DNA from: Prevotellaceae bacterium MN60
GTDB taxonomy: Bacteria > Bacteroidota > Bacteroidia > Bacteroidales > Bacteroidaceae
Assembly: GCA_900199555.1 (NCBI GenBank)
Contig: FZQZ01000011.1
Coordinates: 39,867-103,866, forward strand
Length of the DNA stretch: 64,000 bases
Reading direction: 5' to 3'
Under the pieces are notes generated by a model, which worked only from the letters and a program-made list of their open reading frames with translations, did not search any database and had not been told where the DNA came from. Each line of letters opens with the position of its first letter. Positions within the stretch are counted from its first letter, which is position 1. Shown here one piece after another: positions 15,978 to 25,777 of the stretch. The position numbers and the translations under genes were made by a program.

Positions 15978-17290
15978 AGCTGTCGTTCGTGGAAATCGTT
16001 AGTGGCATTGTTGGTATCTTGGTAGATGATGTGGGCACCGCGCTGGCGACTGGCTTCGGCATCGATACCGCTTGGGTCGGTGCTGTCGTCTACACCGAGG
16101 ACGTAGTTATATACGAGTAAATCCTTATTCTCAACGAGTCCCTCCGTGGCCTCCTGATCTACATTGCGATAGATAGAATGGCCTTTGTAGTTGGTCATAA
16201 ACACGTAGCCCGCATCTACATCGGCAGTCAGTCGCTTAACGCAACTGCTCTGGTAGTCTTTAGAATAGACTTCGATGGCATCAACAATCCATTCGTTGGG
16301 CACCTTGACACAGCGCTTAACACTATTCGAACCTCCACCGTCATACCAGTAGTTGTTGACATTCTGTGCATACTCTGCAGGAGTTACATCCTTTGTCTGG
16401 AAAACAACCAACGCTGGCGAGCTGACACTGAATGGCCATGCATTGGCAACGCCTACCTCTACAGCCTTAAGATAGTGGTTGGTAGGTATCCACTCAGAGG
16501 GAGTAGGATAGTATGACGAGTTGTTATAGCCACTTTCCGGGTCGAACATGCAATAGTACTCGCTGTTGCCATAGTCGATAGACTGTGAATAGGTGAGGGT
16601 ATTGTTGATAGCACCATGAATATTGATAACTACCTGACTGTAGGGCGCAATGGTGAGCGTCTCAGGAAAATACCAGATACCATTCCATACAGGGATAAAT
16701 CCTTCACCCTCATAGGTCAGATGGCCATCGGCAGTATAGTTGTTATTATTTGCCTGAGCATTAGCTGGTGCTGCTATACCGAAGCAGAGATTACTTAGTG
16801 ATGCTGGCTCGCTACTATTATTGTAGAGGATAACACACTTGTCGTATTGGAACTTGTCAACACCATTGTCGCTCATGCAACCACCACAGTAGAGTTCTTT
16901 GATAACAACTTGGCTGGTTGTGGCACAGCGCATCTGGATAGTCGTTGTTGCTTGTTGTCCCTTCTGAACAACCACCTGTCCGCTGGTACCATTATAGATG
17001 TAGGTGATACCTTCACTATTACGCGAAGCACTGACAGCAGCCTCATAGATACCTGGTGTGACACGGAATGTTGCCACTCCCTGCTGATTGGTTCGCTCGA
17101 TGAATACGCTATTTGTTGTAATATTGCGCAACTGTACATTCATATCAGAAAGGTCTTCGTCAAGACCTGACAACTGAATCATAACCTCGCCTAGAGTGAT
17201 AGAGGGCTGAGCCTCTTCACTACAAGAGGAGAAGATGCTGACAACGCCACAATATACGAGGCATAGAAGGATATATCGTATCTTTTTCAT
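15959..17290 (-). CDS. DUF4876 surface lipoprotein
   Basis: The protein has 443 residues. The lipoprotein signal is MKKIRYILLCLVYCGVVSIF then SSC, lipidated at about Cys 23. An N-terminal carboxypeptidase-regulatory-like strand domain (about 30-120) is followed by DUF4876 (about 125-440, VVIKELYCGGCMSDNGVDKF through IIYQDTNNATNDFHERQ). Several conserved Trp/Tyr and paired Cys (CGGC) suggest a binding surface. Its start overlaps the TonB receptor stop by 4 bp. It is probably the surface partner of the receptor, in the manner of SusD, though unrelated in sequence. Confidence 0.78.
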   Translation of the reverse strand: MKKIRYILLCLVYCGVVSIFSSCSEEAQPSITLGEVMIQLSGLDEDLSDMNVQLRNITTNSVFIERTNQQGVATFRVTPGIYEAAVSASRNSEGITYIYNGTSGQVVVQKGQQATTTIQMRCATTSQVVIKELYCGGCMSDNGVDKFQYDKCVILYNNSSEPASLSNLCFGIAAPANAQANNNNYTADGHLTYEGEGFIPVWNGIWYFPETLTIAPYSQVVINIHGAINNTLTYSQSIDYGNSEYYCMFDPESGYNNSSYYPTPSEWIPTNHYLKAVEVGVANAWPFSVSSPALVVFQTKDVTPAEYAQNVNNYWYDGGGSNSVKRCVKVPNEWIVDAIEVYSKDYQSSCVKRLTADVDAGYVFMTNYKGHSIYRNVDQEATEGLVENKDLLVYNYVLGVDDSTDPSGIDAEASRQRGAHIIYQDTNNATNDFHERQLCSLRK

Positions 17291-20268
17291 AACTTGAGTC
17301 TAAGTGATAGTCCGTAATAGTAGGTGGGGATATAGGCACTACTGAAGAGTGATGTGTCTTGCCCAGTCTGTGACGAGTGCACCGTCTTCATATTGTTGAA
17401 GAAGTTGTTGGCATAGAACGATAGGCTCACATGGTCGCCAATCTCCTTGGTAACGCTGAGGTTGGCAGAGTAGAAGGCACTGATGCGATTAGGATTCATC
17501 GCATAGGCGTTGTTCGTCTTCACCACCAGATTACAAAGGTCGTTGTAAAGCGTCTGGTCGTTGTCCTTCGCCCAGAGGAAAGTCTCTTGGAAAGGTATCT
17601 TCTGGTCGGGATTGTCCCATGTAGAATAATACTCTGGATAGATGGCTAACCATTGGTTGTTACCCGTTCCATCGTAAGGTTTCCCCGTATAGTCGGCCTT
17701 GTCTGTGAGTACGATACCACGAACACCATCACTGTATTCGCTGAGTGCGCGACGATAGTTGTAGAGCGTGGCCTCTATGCGTAGGGCTACGATGAGACGA
17801 ATCTTGGGAATATGTGTCGTGATGGTCGTATTCAGATTCAGTTGCTTCGACAGACTACCATTTGCCACAGAAGCATTTGCCACAGACGAGGTGGCATCCG
17901 TACCACGATACCAACCCACATACTGATAAGGCTCATTGGTGCCCGTCATCTTGATGTTAGAGTTGGGGATATAGGCAAAGCAAAGGTTGTCTAAACCTTT
18001 ATAATAATAGTAGTTACCATCAAAGCGTACACTAGTGTTTAATGCCTTGATAGGGCTGAAGTCTATCATCCACTCCAAACCATAGCGATCTATCGATGAA
18101 CCATTGGTATAGGTGGTATTGGGATAATAGGTCTTGCGATTGTGACTGTTGACTGGTACCGATAGGCTGCCATCAGTATTACGTACGGTAACGAGACCTG
18201 TAGTGCGGTCGATGGTATAGATACGGTCGGCACTATTGATAGGAGTAGTAGCCATTGCCGAGTTCAAATCGTCAACAGTGGTGTACTGATAACTGATAGG
18301 CTGATAAGTATTGGTGGCAATGTATGGATTGACGGTGTGATGATGGAAGGCCGACAATGAGATACGTGTACCTTTGATAGTCATCTCCATACCGATATCC
18401 GTCTGATTGGTATATTGCCATTGGAGGTCTTTATTATAGAGTGCTTTCAGTGGTTGTGTGTAGTATCCGCTGATGGTAGTGTTGTCTGCCGTAGAGGGCG
18501 ATTTGAACACCTCGATATCGTAGTAGCGTGGGTCGGGATAGAGAATCTGGAAAGAAGGTAGCTTGACGCTCTTACCCCATCCAGCGTGAATCGAGAAGTC
18601 GCTGATAGTACGCTTACGACGATTCTGCCAGAAGATATAGCGACTATTGATACGTGGCGACAAGCTGCTGACAGTACCATAGTCAGAACCACTGATAAGT
18701 GTGAGGTCATCGCGCAGACCTGCAGTCACCTCTAGTGTCGAACGCTTGGTGGTGGGCAGGCTAATCTTCTCCTCTGCATAGAAGGCCAGATTGTTTAGTG
18801 TGGGTAGTTCGTCGTAACGATATTCGCGCCATCCGTTTTCTGCATAGCGCAGATTCTCATAGTATTTTCCTTGACCATTGTTTCTGCTTCCCGTATATTC
18901 AGCACCAGCCATCAGTCTGCTCATAACCTGTCCGAAGCGGTGAGTCCAATCACCTTTCAGGCGGAGCGACCAGTTCATAGGCTTGGAGTCGTGATAGCTT
19001 CTTATATTCCAATAACCTGTAGGACTCAGAAGAATAGGAGCTGCGGGGTCGTCGTCATAATTGGTAGCTAGGAAGTATCCCTGCTCGCGACTATGATTAT
19101 AGGCTAGTGTGGTGGCACTACTAGCATGCTTATAGTCTTCGGTGGTATGGTTGGAGGTAGAGAAGCTTCCACGTAATGACAGGTTGGTAATCCACGACTT
19201 GTTGAGCAACCAGTTGAGCTCGGCATGAGCACGTAGAGTGTTGTCCTTAACCTTTGTGTAATCATCCAACTCTTGGTCGGGGTCCTGCTCACTATTATAT
19301 CCACCAAGGTTGCCACTCAGACCGACATTCAGCGTGAGTGGTGTTGTCTCGTGCAGGAATACATTCATGTAGTGAAGCGACAAGATGTTGCGCTGATAAC
19401 TCGTGTAGGGTGATGCTGCATTGCTGAAAGAGCGAGCATGCTCGATAGAGGCATTCAGTATTCCTCGATTGTGGCCTAGGTCGAAACCTTTGTTCAACGC
19501 AATCTGACGAGTGTGCTGGTTGAGCTTGCCTTCAATGATAAAGGGTGACTTACCTTTGCGTGTATTCACCTTCACCACACCATTCGACAGGTCACCATAT
19601 TCTACCGAAGGAATACCCGTAACCACCTCAATAGATTCTATGTTGGAAGTGCTGAGTGTGCGCGTTGAGGCTCCAGCAGTCTCACCGATAGTAGCATTGT
19701 TGTCTAGTCGCATGCCATCCATCTCGATTGCTGTACCAAACGAGGCATTACCTTTCTCCTGACTACCACTGCGCAATGCCATACGACTATCACTCATCAG
19801 GGTGGCGTTGGCAGTCTTTCCACCAGGCAATAAGGTGCTGATGTCGCCAACATTCAATATCTGCTGGTTGTCTAATGCTGTACGGTCGATAGTATAGCTA
19901 CTGGTGGCTTCGTCCTTTTTACGTTTAGCCGTAACAGTAACCTCGTCGAGCTTCAAACTTTCTTGCTTCAGTGTAATACGAAGATGGGGAATGTCTTTAT
20001 TGATGTTGAGCGTAATCTGACGGGTGGCATAACCCAAGCACTGAACAGTCAGTGTGGCCTTACCTGTAGGGACACCCTTGATGCGGAATGTACCATCAGT
20101 TCCAGTGATTGACCAATAGCCGTTTTCCTTCATCAAAACGGAGGCGAACTCAATGGGCTTCTTGCTGTCGTCATCGGTGATGCGACCTGCTATCGTTACT
20201 TGTTGAGCCAATGCTGTGGCCAACCCACATACTATCAGGAGGAAAAAAAGAAAAATCCTTTTGTGCAT
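17287..20268 (-). CDS. TonB-dependent outer-membrane receptor
   Basis: The protein has 993 residues with a signal peptide ending TALAQ (about 21). It has a carboxypeptidase-regulatory-like domain (about 23-105, VTIAGRITDDDSKKPIEFAS), a plug (about 110-230) and a 22-strand-type barrel ending YYYGLSLRLKL. It moves an unidentified substrate across the outer membrane using TonB energy. It leads a three-gene operon with a DUF4876 lipoprotein and another barrel, rather than the SusD partner typical of glycan loci. Upstream is a good promoter and a palindromic site. Confidence 0.9.
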   Translation of the reverse strand: MHKRIFLFFLLIVCGLATALAQQVTIAGRITDDDSKKPIEFASVLMKENGYWSITGTDGTFRIKGVPTGKATLTVQCLGYATRQITLNINKDIPHLRITLKQESLKLDEVTVTAKRKKDEATSSYTIDRTALDNQQILNVGDISTLLPGGKTANATLMSDSRMALRSGSQEKGNASFGTAIEMDGMRLDNNATIGETAGASTRTLSTSNIESIEVVTGIPSVEYGDLSNGVVKVNTRKGKSPFIIEGKLNQHTRQIALNKGFDLGHNRGILNASIEHARSFSNAASPYTSYQRNILSLHYMNVFLHETTPLTLNVGLSGNLGGYNSEQDPDQELDDYTKVKDNTLRAHAELNWLLNKSWITNLSLRGSFSTSNHTTEDYKHASSATTLAYNHSREQGYFLATNYDDDPAAPILLSPTGYWNIRSYHDSKPMNWSLRLKGDWTHRFGQVMSRLMAGAEYTGSRNNGQGKYYENLRYAENGWREYRYDELPTLNNLAFYAEEKISLPTTKRSTLEVTAGLRDDLTLISGSDYGTVSSLSPRINSRYIFWQNRRKRTISDFSIHAGWGKSVKLPSFQILYPDPRYYDIEVFKSPSTADNTTISGYYTQPLKALYNKDLQWQYTNQTDIGMEMTIKGTRISLSAFHHHTVNPYIATNTYQPISYQYTTVDDLNSAMATTPINSADRIYTIDRTTGLVTVRNTDGSLSVPVNSHNRKTYYPNTTYTNGSSIDRYGLEWMIDFSPIKALNTSVRFDGNYYYYKGLDNLCFAYIPNSNIKMTGTNEPYQYVGWYRGTDATSSVANASVANGSLSKQLNLNTTITTHIPKIRLIVALRIEATLYNYRRALSEYSDGVRGIVLTDKADYTGKPYDGTGNNQWLAIYPEYYSTWDNPDQKIPFQETFLWAKDNDQTLYNDLCNLVVKTNNAYAMNPNRISAFYSANLSVTKEIGDHVSLSFYANNFFNNMKTVHSSQTGQDTSLFSSAYIPTYYYGLSLRLKL

Positions 20269-20286
20269 ATTGTATCTCTATTGGCT

Positions 20287-20335
20287 GCAAAATTACGAAG
20301 TTTTTGTTAAATTTACAATACCTAACATTAGGTAT
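20287..20335 (-). promoter_or_regulatory. Promoter of TonB operon with palindromic operator candidate
   Basis: On the minus strand TTG (20316-20318), 20 bp, TAATTTTGC (20287-20295). The palindrome ATACCTAA-CA-TTAGGTAT (20318-20335) abuts the -33 box and lies between this promoter and that of the divergent protease gene. Confidence 0.6.
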
Positions 20336-20383
20336 GTATGCAAATAATTCTTAATTCATAGTTGGTTATTGCATAGTATTTTG

Positions 20384-20392
20384 TACCTTTGC
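20384..20392 (+). promoter_or_regulatory. -7 element for the M16 protease gene
   Basis: TACCTTTGC 22 bp before ATG 20415, with TTGG 18 bp upstream as a possible -33 box. Confidence 0.6.
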
Positions 20393-20414
20393 CCAGAATA
20401 TCACGTTTATAAAT

Positions 20415-23222
20415 ATGAGAAAATTAGTAACATTAGCAATGCTATTTATGACGACTGTGACTTTGTTTGCACAGCCGTTAAAAAAAGATCCAGCTTTCAG
20501 GACAGGAAAATTAAAGAACGGACTGACTTATTATCTCCGTCATAATGCCAAAGAGCCAAAGATGGCAGACTTCTATATTGCTCAGCGCGTAGGTTCTATT
20601 CAAGAGGAACCTCGTCAGCGTGGATTGGCTCACTTCTTGGAACACATGGCCTTTAATGGTACAAAACATTTTCCCGGAAAGGGAAAACAATTGGGTATCG
20701 TACCCTGGTGTGAGAGTATTGGTGTTAAGTTTGGTGCCAACCTCAACGCCTATACCTCTGTAGAACAGACTGTATATAATATCTCGGCAGTGCCCTTGAA
20801 GCGTGAGGGTATCATCGACTCTTGTCTGCTGATTCTCAACGACTGGAGTCATTACCTGTTGTTGGAGGATAAGGAGATAGACAAGGAGCGTGGTGTTATT
20901 CATGAAGAGTGGCGTACTCGTCGTGCAGGTAAAGCTGTTAGTCGACTGATGGAACAGGCTATGCCGAAGGTGTATAAGGGAACAAAGTATGAAGACTGTA
21001 TGCCTATCGGTTCGATGGATATCGTTGACAACTTCCCCTATCAAGACCTACGCGATTACTATCACAAGTGGTATCGTCCCGACCTGCAGGCCATCATCAT
21101 CGTGGGTGACATTGATGTGGATAAGATGGAGAAGAAGATTAAGAAACTCTTCTCAAAGATTCCTATGCCCAAGAATGCTGCTAAGCGCGAGAACTATCCT
21201 GTTTACGATAATGAGAAGATGATTGTAGATATCGAGAAGGATGCAGAGCAGCCTATCGTATTGTGTCATCTCTATCAGAAGCGTGATGCTACTCCTGATA
21301 ACCAGAAAAACGATGCAAAGTATCTGCGTGGCAGTTATATCGACGATTTGATTGGTAATATGCTCAACGACCGTTTGGCTGAGGTGCGTATGCAGGCTAA
21401 TCCTCCTTATCAGAGTGCTACAGGTCGTGCATCCGATTTCTTCTTGAGTCGCACGAAGGAGGCTTTCACAATGGCTGTTAGTTGTGCTGAGAATAATGTG
21501 CTCGGTGGATTGATAGCTGCCGTAGGAGTGGCAGAACGCGCTCGCCAGCATGGCTTTACAGCAGTAGAGTTGCAGCGTGCTAAGAGCTTGAAGCTGAATC
21601 ACGACGAGCGTAAATATCGTGAGCGTGATGACCGTAAGAATTCTAAGTTTGTCACAGCTTGTGTACAGAACTTTCTAAATGGTGAGCCCATGATTTCTAT
21701 CGAAGACCAGTTGGAGCTGACTCGTCGTTTCGATAAGGAGGTGACTCTTGAGGAGGTTAATCAGGCTGTTCGCGAGTTGATTACTGATAAGAATCAGGTT
21801 GCCATTATCTATGCTCCAGATAAGGAAGGCTTGGTATTGCCAACAGAGAAGCAGATTGAAAATGTAATCACTACTGCTCAGCAATTGCCTTATGCTCCTT
21901 ATCCAGAGTTGAAGCTGGCTGACCATCTGATAGAACAACTGCCTAAGGCTGGTTCTATTGTAAGTGAGAAAGCCTATAAGCACGATTTCAAGGAGTGGAC
22001 GCTTTCTAACGGTATGAAGGTCTATGTGAAGAAGACTAACTATAGTGCTGATGCTATTTCATTGCGTATGTCTGCCGATGGTGGTACTTCAGTATTTGGT
22101 GATGAGGATATTCCTAACTTCTCATTCATCAATAGTGCTGTTACGGATGCTGGTGTGGCACAGTTTGATGCTACCACTTTGCGTCGTATGCTCTCAGGAA
22201 AGTCTGTACGTGTACAGCCTTCTATTGGTTCTCGTAGCCAGAGCATTAGCGGTGGTGTGTCACAGAAGGATATGCCTACCATGTTTGAGTTGGCTTATCT
22301 TTACTTCACTCAGCCTCGTCGCGATACCGCAGTATTTGCTAGTCTGTTGAATCGTAGTCGTGGTATCTTGGTCAATCGTAATGCTTCTCCTAAGGTAGAT
22401 TATAACGACTCTATCCGTTCCGTACTCTATGGACATCATCCTCGTTTGGAACCAACCAAGTTGGAAACGCTCGAGAAGGTAAACTATGACCGCATACTGG
22501 AACTCTATCGCCATTGCTTCTCAGATGCATCAAACTTCAAGACTGTCATCATTGGTAACTATGATGAGCAGCAGTTACGTCAAATGGTATGCCAGTATTT
22601 GGCAACATTACCCTCTACCCACAAGCAGGAGCAGGTCGTAAAGGAGCATGTTCCACAGATTGTTGATGGCTCTACCGTATGCCGTTTCAGCAAGAAAATG
22701 GCTACTCCATTGGCAAATGTGAGCATTTATTACACTGCCGATGTTCCATTCTCTCCACAGAGTGACTTGGAACTCGACTTCCTGAAGCGTTGCCTTTCTA
22801 TTGCCTACACAGACTCAGTACGTGAGGAGAAGGGTGGCACCTATGGTGTTAGTGTAGACTTCGACCTCACCAAGGAAGATACCCCCAATGCCTTCCTGCG
22901 CATCTCATACAATGCCGATCCTAATCGTTATGAAGAGTTGAATCCTATTATCTATCAGCAGTTGCGCAATATTGCAGAATACGGTCCTGCTGCTAGTAGT
23001 ATGGATAAGGTGAAGAAATATCTCGTCAAGCAATATCAACAGGCTGCTATCACCAACGACTATTGGAGCTATATCATCTGGCATGAGTTGGACGATGATG
23101 CAGACTTTGATAAGGACTATTGCAAGATGGTTGAAGATATGAAGGCTACTGATGTGCAGCGTATGGCGCAGCGATTGTTAGAAGCAAAGCGCTGTATTGA
23201 GGTGACCATGTTGTCAGAATAA
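20415..23222 (+). CDS. M16 family zinc metalloprotease (insulinase/pitrilysin type)
   Basis: The protein has 935 residues with a signal peptide ending LFAQ (20), so it is periplasmic. The inverted zinc motif HFLEH at 73-77 and the downstream acidic helix (EEWRTRR region near 170) mark the active N-terminal half. It contains four M16-type domains, as in pitrilysin-length members. It probably degrades peptides or targets exported proteins. It is followed after 18 bp by a small lipoprotein gene, likely in the same operon, and is divergent from the TonB receptor. Confidence 0.9.
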   Translation: MRKLVTLAMLFMTTVTLFAQPLKKDPAFRTGKLKNGLTYYLRHNAKEPKMADFYIAQRVGSIQEEPRQRGLAHFLEHMAFNGTKHFPGKGKQLGIVPWCESIGVKFGANLNAYTSVEQTVYNISAVPLKREGIIDSCLLILNDWSHYLLLEDKEIDKERGVIHEEWRTRRAGKAVSRLMEQAMPKVYKGTKYEDCMPIGSMDIVDNFPYQDLRDYYHKWYRPDLQAIIIVGDIDVDKMEKKIKKLFSKIPMPKNAAKRENYPVYDNEKMIVDIEKDAEQPIVLCHLYQKRDATPDNQKNDAKYLRGSYIDDLIGNMLNDRLAEVRMQANPPYQSATGRASDFFLSRTKEAFTMAVSCAENNVLGGLIAAVGVAERARQHGFTAVELQRAKSLKLNHDERKYRERDDRKNSKFVTACVQNFLNGEPMISIEDQLELTRRFDKEVTLEEVNQAVRELITDKNQVAIIYAPDKEGLVLPTEKQIENVITTAQQLPYAPYPELKLADHLIEQLPKAGSIVSEKAYKHDFKEWTLSNGMKVYVKKTNYSADAISLRMSADGGTSVFGDEDIPNFSFINSAVTDAGVAQFDATTLRRMLSGKSVRVQPSIGSRSQSISGGVSQKDMPTMFELAYLYFTQPRRDTAVFASLLNRSRGILVNRNASPKVDYNDSIRSVLYGHHPRLEPTKLETLEKVNYDRILELYRHCFSDASNFKTVIIGNYDEQQLRQMVCQYLATLPSTHKQEQVVKEHVPQIVDGSTVCRFSKKMATPLANVSIYYTADVPFSPQSDLELDFLKRCLSIAYTDSVREEKGGTYGVSVDFDLTKEDTPNAFLRISYNADPNRYEELNPIIYQQLRNIAEYGPAASSMDKVKKYLVKQYQQAAITNDYWSYIIWHELDDDADFDKDYCKMVEDMKATDVQRMAQRLLEAKRCIEVTMLSE

Positions 23223-23240
23223 CCTAAACAAATAACTGAT

Positions 23241-23714
23241 ATGAAAAAACTTGTTTTATCCCTCATGGCCGTTATGGCTTTGTGCGCTTGTCAGAAGACA
23301 GAGCGTGCACCATTCAATTATCGTGGATTGGCATTCGACTTGCCAGTTGACCAGTTTGTAGACTCTATGCAGGCTCGTGGCTTTGCTGTCGACTCTGCTG
23401 CATCGGATAGTGGCAGAACTGTGGTCCTCGCTAGTCCTGACGTACACTATCGCGTGTTGGCTGCTTTTAACGAACAGCAGTTGCAGGTGGTTCAGGAGAC
23501 CTATACGCTCTCTACTAATGACAGTACTCGTCAGATGTGGCAGGAACTGCGCGATGGACTGGAGAAGGAACTGGAGGCATGGCCTGATTGTCCTATCCTG
23601 AAAGACGACCATAAGGAAGCGAACTTCGATACGGGTGATGGTTTCATCTCTCTCTTGTTGGAGAATACCTACAAGCCTACGCTCACCGTTCGCTATACCA
23701 AGAAGAACAAGTAG
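23241..23714 (+). CDS. Small lipoprotein of unknown function
   Basis: The protein has 157 residues. The signal is MKKLVLSLMAVMALCAC with lipidated Cys at 17. The mature domain starts NYRGLAFDLPVDQFVDSMQA, alternates helix and strand, and ends LTVRYTKKNK. I do not recognise a family beyond small Bacteroidetes lipoproteins. It is cotranscribed with the M16 protease (18-bp gap) and ends at a strong terminator, so it may assist or regulate the protease. Confidence 0.62.
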   Translation: MKKLVLSLMAVMALCACQKTERAPFNYRGLAFDLPVDQFVDSMQARGFAVDSAASDSGRTVVLASPDVHYRVLAAFNEQQLQVVQETYTLSTNDSTRQMWQELRDGLEKELEAWPDCPILKDDHKEANFDTGDGFISLLLENTYKPTLTVRYTKKNK

Positions 23715-23728
23715 TAATAAAAACAAAG

Positions 23729-23757
23729 AAAAGCGGCCTTGATGGTCGCTTTTTCTT
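23729..23757. terminator. Bidirectional intrinsic terminator
   Basis: AAAAGCGGCC / GGTCGCTTTTT around TTGAT, with T-runs on both strands. It ends the protease/lipoprotein operon (+) and the tRNA-Leu transcript (-). Confidence 0.82.
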
Positions 23758-23780
23758 TTCCCCTTTTCCTTTTGATGTTG

Positions 23781-23862
23781 TGCGCCTGACAGGACTCGAA
23801 CCTGCACGTCGCGAGACACTAGATCCTAAGTCTAGCGCGTCTACCAATTCCGCCACAGGCGC
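23781..23862 (-). tRNA. tRNA-Leu, anticodon UAG
   Basis: The RNA is 82 nt. Acceptor GCGCCTG pairs with CAGGCGC with discriminator A. The anticodon stem CTAGA/TCTAG carries loop CTTAGGA (anticodon TAG). The T arm has GGTTCGAGTCC. The long variable arm (TGTCTCGCGACGT) fits a class II leucine tRNA reading CUA. CCA is not encoded. A TACCTTTGC -7 box at 23909-23917 on the minus strand probably starts it. Confidence 0.95.
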
Positions 23863-23908
23863 AAAGGTTTTCGCCTTTGAATACAATTGACAGTTTGCAA
23901 TTGCGGGT

Positions 23909-23917
23909 GCAAAGGTA
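23909..23917 (-). promoter_or_regulatory. -7 element for tRNA-Leu
   Basis: TACCTTTGC on the minus strand, 47 bp before the tRNA 5' end. No clear -33 box is visible. Confidence 0.55.
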
Positions 23918-23954
23918 CAAATAAAAATTAGAAATTAAAAATAAATACCAAAAA

Positions 23955-24965
23955 TTATTTCTCTGCAATGATTTTTCTCGCAGCTTCTATGATGTCGTCT
24001 TTGTTTTCAGCCATAGAAGTATTGCTAAGAGCTACTGCAATATCGGGCTCAATACCAAACTCAGTCTGTTGTTGATGATTGTCATACATCGGACAAGCAG
24101 AGAAGCGTACACTCCAGCCATTAGGCAGACTATTGCTCATGGGCAGTCCGCTGCCTCCGCCCGTATGGTCACCTATCAAGGTTACGTTGGGCAGACAATG
24201 CATCATCACGGCAAATTCGTTGGCGGCACTAAATACACTGCGATTAACGAGTACGCAAACCTGCTTGTTCCATCTTACATTGCTTGATGGTTCCAGATAG
24301 ATTTCTTGTAGTTCCGAGAAATCCTGATGCCCAGTACCAGTCTTATGTTGCATATAGCCCACCAATGTCTTTTCGTGAACAAAGCGGCCAGCCAGTCGCT
24401 CTGCTACATTGAGATTTCCACCGCCATTGTTGCGTATGTCAATGATGAGACCACGACAGAACAGTAAATAGGAGAGCATCTCGTCAAGGTTGCCTTCTCC
24501 GATAGGTGTTTCAAAGGACGCACAACGGATGTAGCCTATGTTGTCGTCAAGCACTCGGTAGTGCAGTCCGTTGGCTATCAGATAGTCTGTGCCCATATAG
24601 TGGCGCTCCAGCGTATCGCTATAGTTCTTGGGATATGCCTCCTGCCACGTCCAATAGCGTCCGTAGTCCATCGAGCTAGATAGATTGACGTGTCCATCGC
24701 GTAGTTCTGCCAACATATCACAAAGCACCTCAAATAGCTGTACTGTTGTCATATTGTTGTTGACGCGCACCTTGTATTTGTCATAGACCGCATTCCAGTC
24801 TAGTCCATACTCCTGTTGCTTGTAATCAAAGAAACAATAGTGCTCGTCAATAATCCTCCACAACGATCCAAAGTTGCCTACAGGCGTATCTGGGCGCTCA
24901 TCGGTATCTACGCAAGATACGAGTGTCGCCAGACAAACTATCATATATAATAGAGCTTTCTTCAT
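23955..24965 (-). CDS. S41 family peptidase, lipoprotein
   Basis: The protein has 336 residues. The lipoprotein signal is MKKALLYMIVCLATLVSC (Cys 18). An S41 N-terminal helical part (FGSLWRIIDEHYCFFDY) is followed by the protease core: IIDIRNNGGGNLN (about 175-187), then the nucleophile region RSVFSAANEFAVMM and DHTGGGSG. It belongs to the C-terminal-processing/tricorn-like serine peptidases and would work in the periplasm or on the surface. There is no obvious PDZ insert. It overlaps the DUF3316 gene by 4 bp and is last in the parC operon. Confidence 0.85.
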   Translation of the reverse strand: MKKALLYMIVCLATLVSCVDTDERPDTPVGNFGSLWRIIDEHYCFFDYKQQEYGLDWNAVYDKYKVRVNNNMTTVQLFEVLCDMLAELRDGHVNLSSSMDYGRYWTWQEAYPKNYSDTLERHYMGTDYLIANGLHYRVLDDNIGYIRCASFETPIGEGNLDEMLSYLLFCRGLIIDIRNNGGGNLNVAERLAGRFVHEKTLVGYMQHKTGTGHQDFSELQEIYLEPSSNVRWNKQVCVLVNRSVFSAANEFAVMMHCLPNVTLIGDHTGGGSGLPMSNSLPNGWSVRFSACPMYDNHQQQTEFGIEPDIAVALSNTSMAENKDDIIEAARKIIAEK

Positions 24966-25777
24966 AGTGCGTGAGGCGTGATACTGAATCGTTTGGTGAG
25001 ACCTATCATGAAGCGATGCGTCCAGATATGCTGGCGCAAGCCGTTAACGTGAGATTGCTGGATATTGCCAAGATAACCGATGCGAAGGGTTATGCGACGA
25101 GTAATTGCTGCATCAAGAGTTAGCAATTGTCGCCATTCGGGTGCCGAAACAAAGGTGGTCGGTACGATGTTGTGGTCATAGTTACCCCGGTTAAATATCT
25201 CGTAGTATGACTGCCCGTAGTTGGGTGAGAACATCACTCCAGCTAATGGCAGGCTTAGCTCGTAGCGTGCTACCATCTGCTTGTTGAATAGTTGAAAGCG
25301 ATAGGTAGCCACTCCTGTCGGCATGAGGTTGAGGTGAGCGCGAGCCTGTGCAGGATTGTTGCCATTAGAGGTGTTATAGATTACTCCAAGTGAAGTATTT
25401 AATAGTCCACCTGCTTGCAGACTTAGCTGTCCGTCCAACAAGTCCCAGCGATATAGCTTTCCCCAATAGAAGTTATAGGCTGCTTCCAGTTCCTGTTGTG
25501 TATTGCGACTATCACAACTGGAGATATTTGCCTCATGCTCCATCAGTGTGCCCCATCGACTATTTTGTCGCTGGCGCTCAATAGTAGCTAAGAAGCTGAT
25601 ACCTCCTCCCTTGAAGTGTTCCTCTGAGAGATAGGTATCAAGGATGTTCGTTGCTCCAATGCCCACCATCGTACTACGCGTAATAACCTTCTGTGAGTCA
25701 TTAGGCAGAGGCTGCGACTGTGACATAGCTGCAGCATACGGTAGCAGGGCGAGAAACAAGAACTTAATTTTCACCAT
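24962..25777 (-). CDS. DUF3316 family exported protein
   Basis: The protein has 271 residues with a signal peptide (KFLFLALLPYAAAMSQSQ). It is strand-rich with many aromatic residues and regular amphipathic stretches, consistent with a small outer-membrane barrel. The text TRSTMVGIGATNILDTYLS and its length fit DUF3316. The function is unknown. The start overlaps parC by 14 bp and the stop overlaps the S41 gene by 4 bp, so all three genes are translated as a unit. Confidence 0.75.
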   Translation of the reverse strand: MVKIKFLFLALLPYAAAMSQSQPLPNDSQKVITRSTMVGIGATNILDTYLSEEHFKGGGISFLATIERQRQNSRWGTLMEHEANISSCDSRNTQQELEAAYNFYWGKLYRWDLLDGQLSLQAGGLLNTSLGVIYNTSNGNNPAQARAHLNLMPTGVATYRFQLFNKQMVARYELSLPLAGVMFSPNYGQSYYEIFNRGNYDHNIVPTTFVSAPEWRQLLTLDAAITRRITLRIGYLGNIQQSHVNGLRQHIWTHRFMIGLTKRFSITPHAL

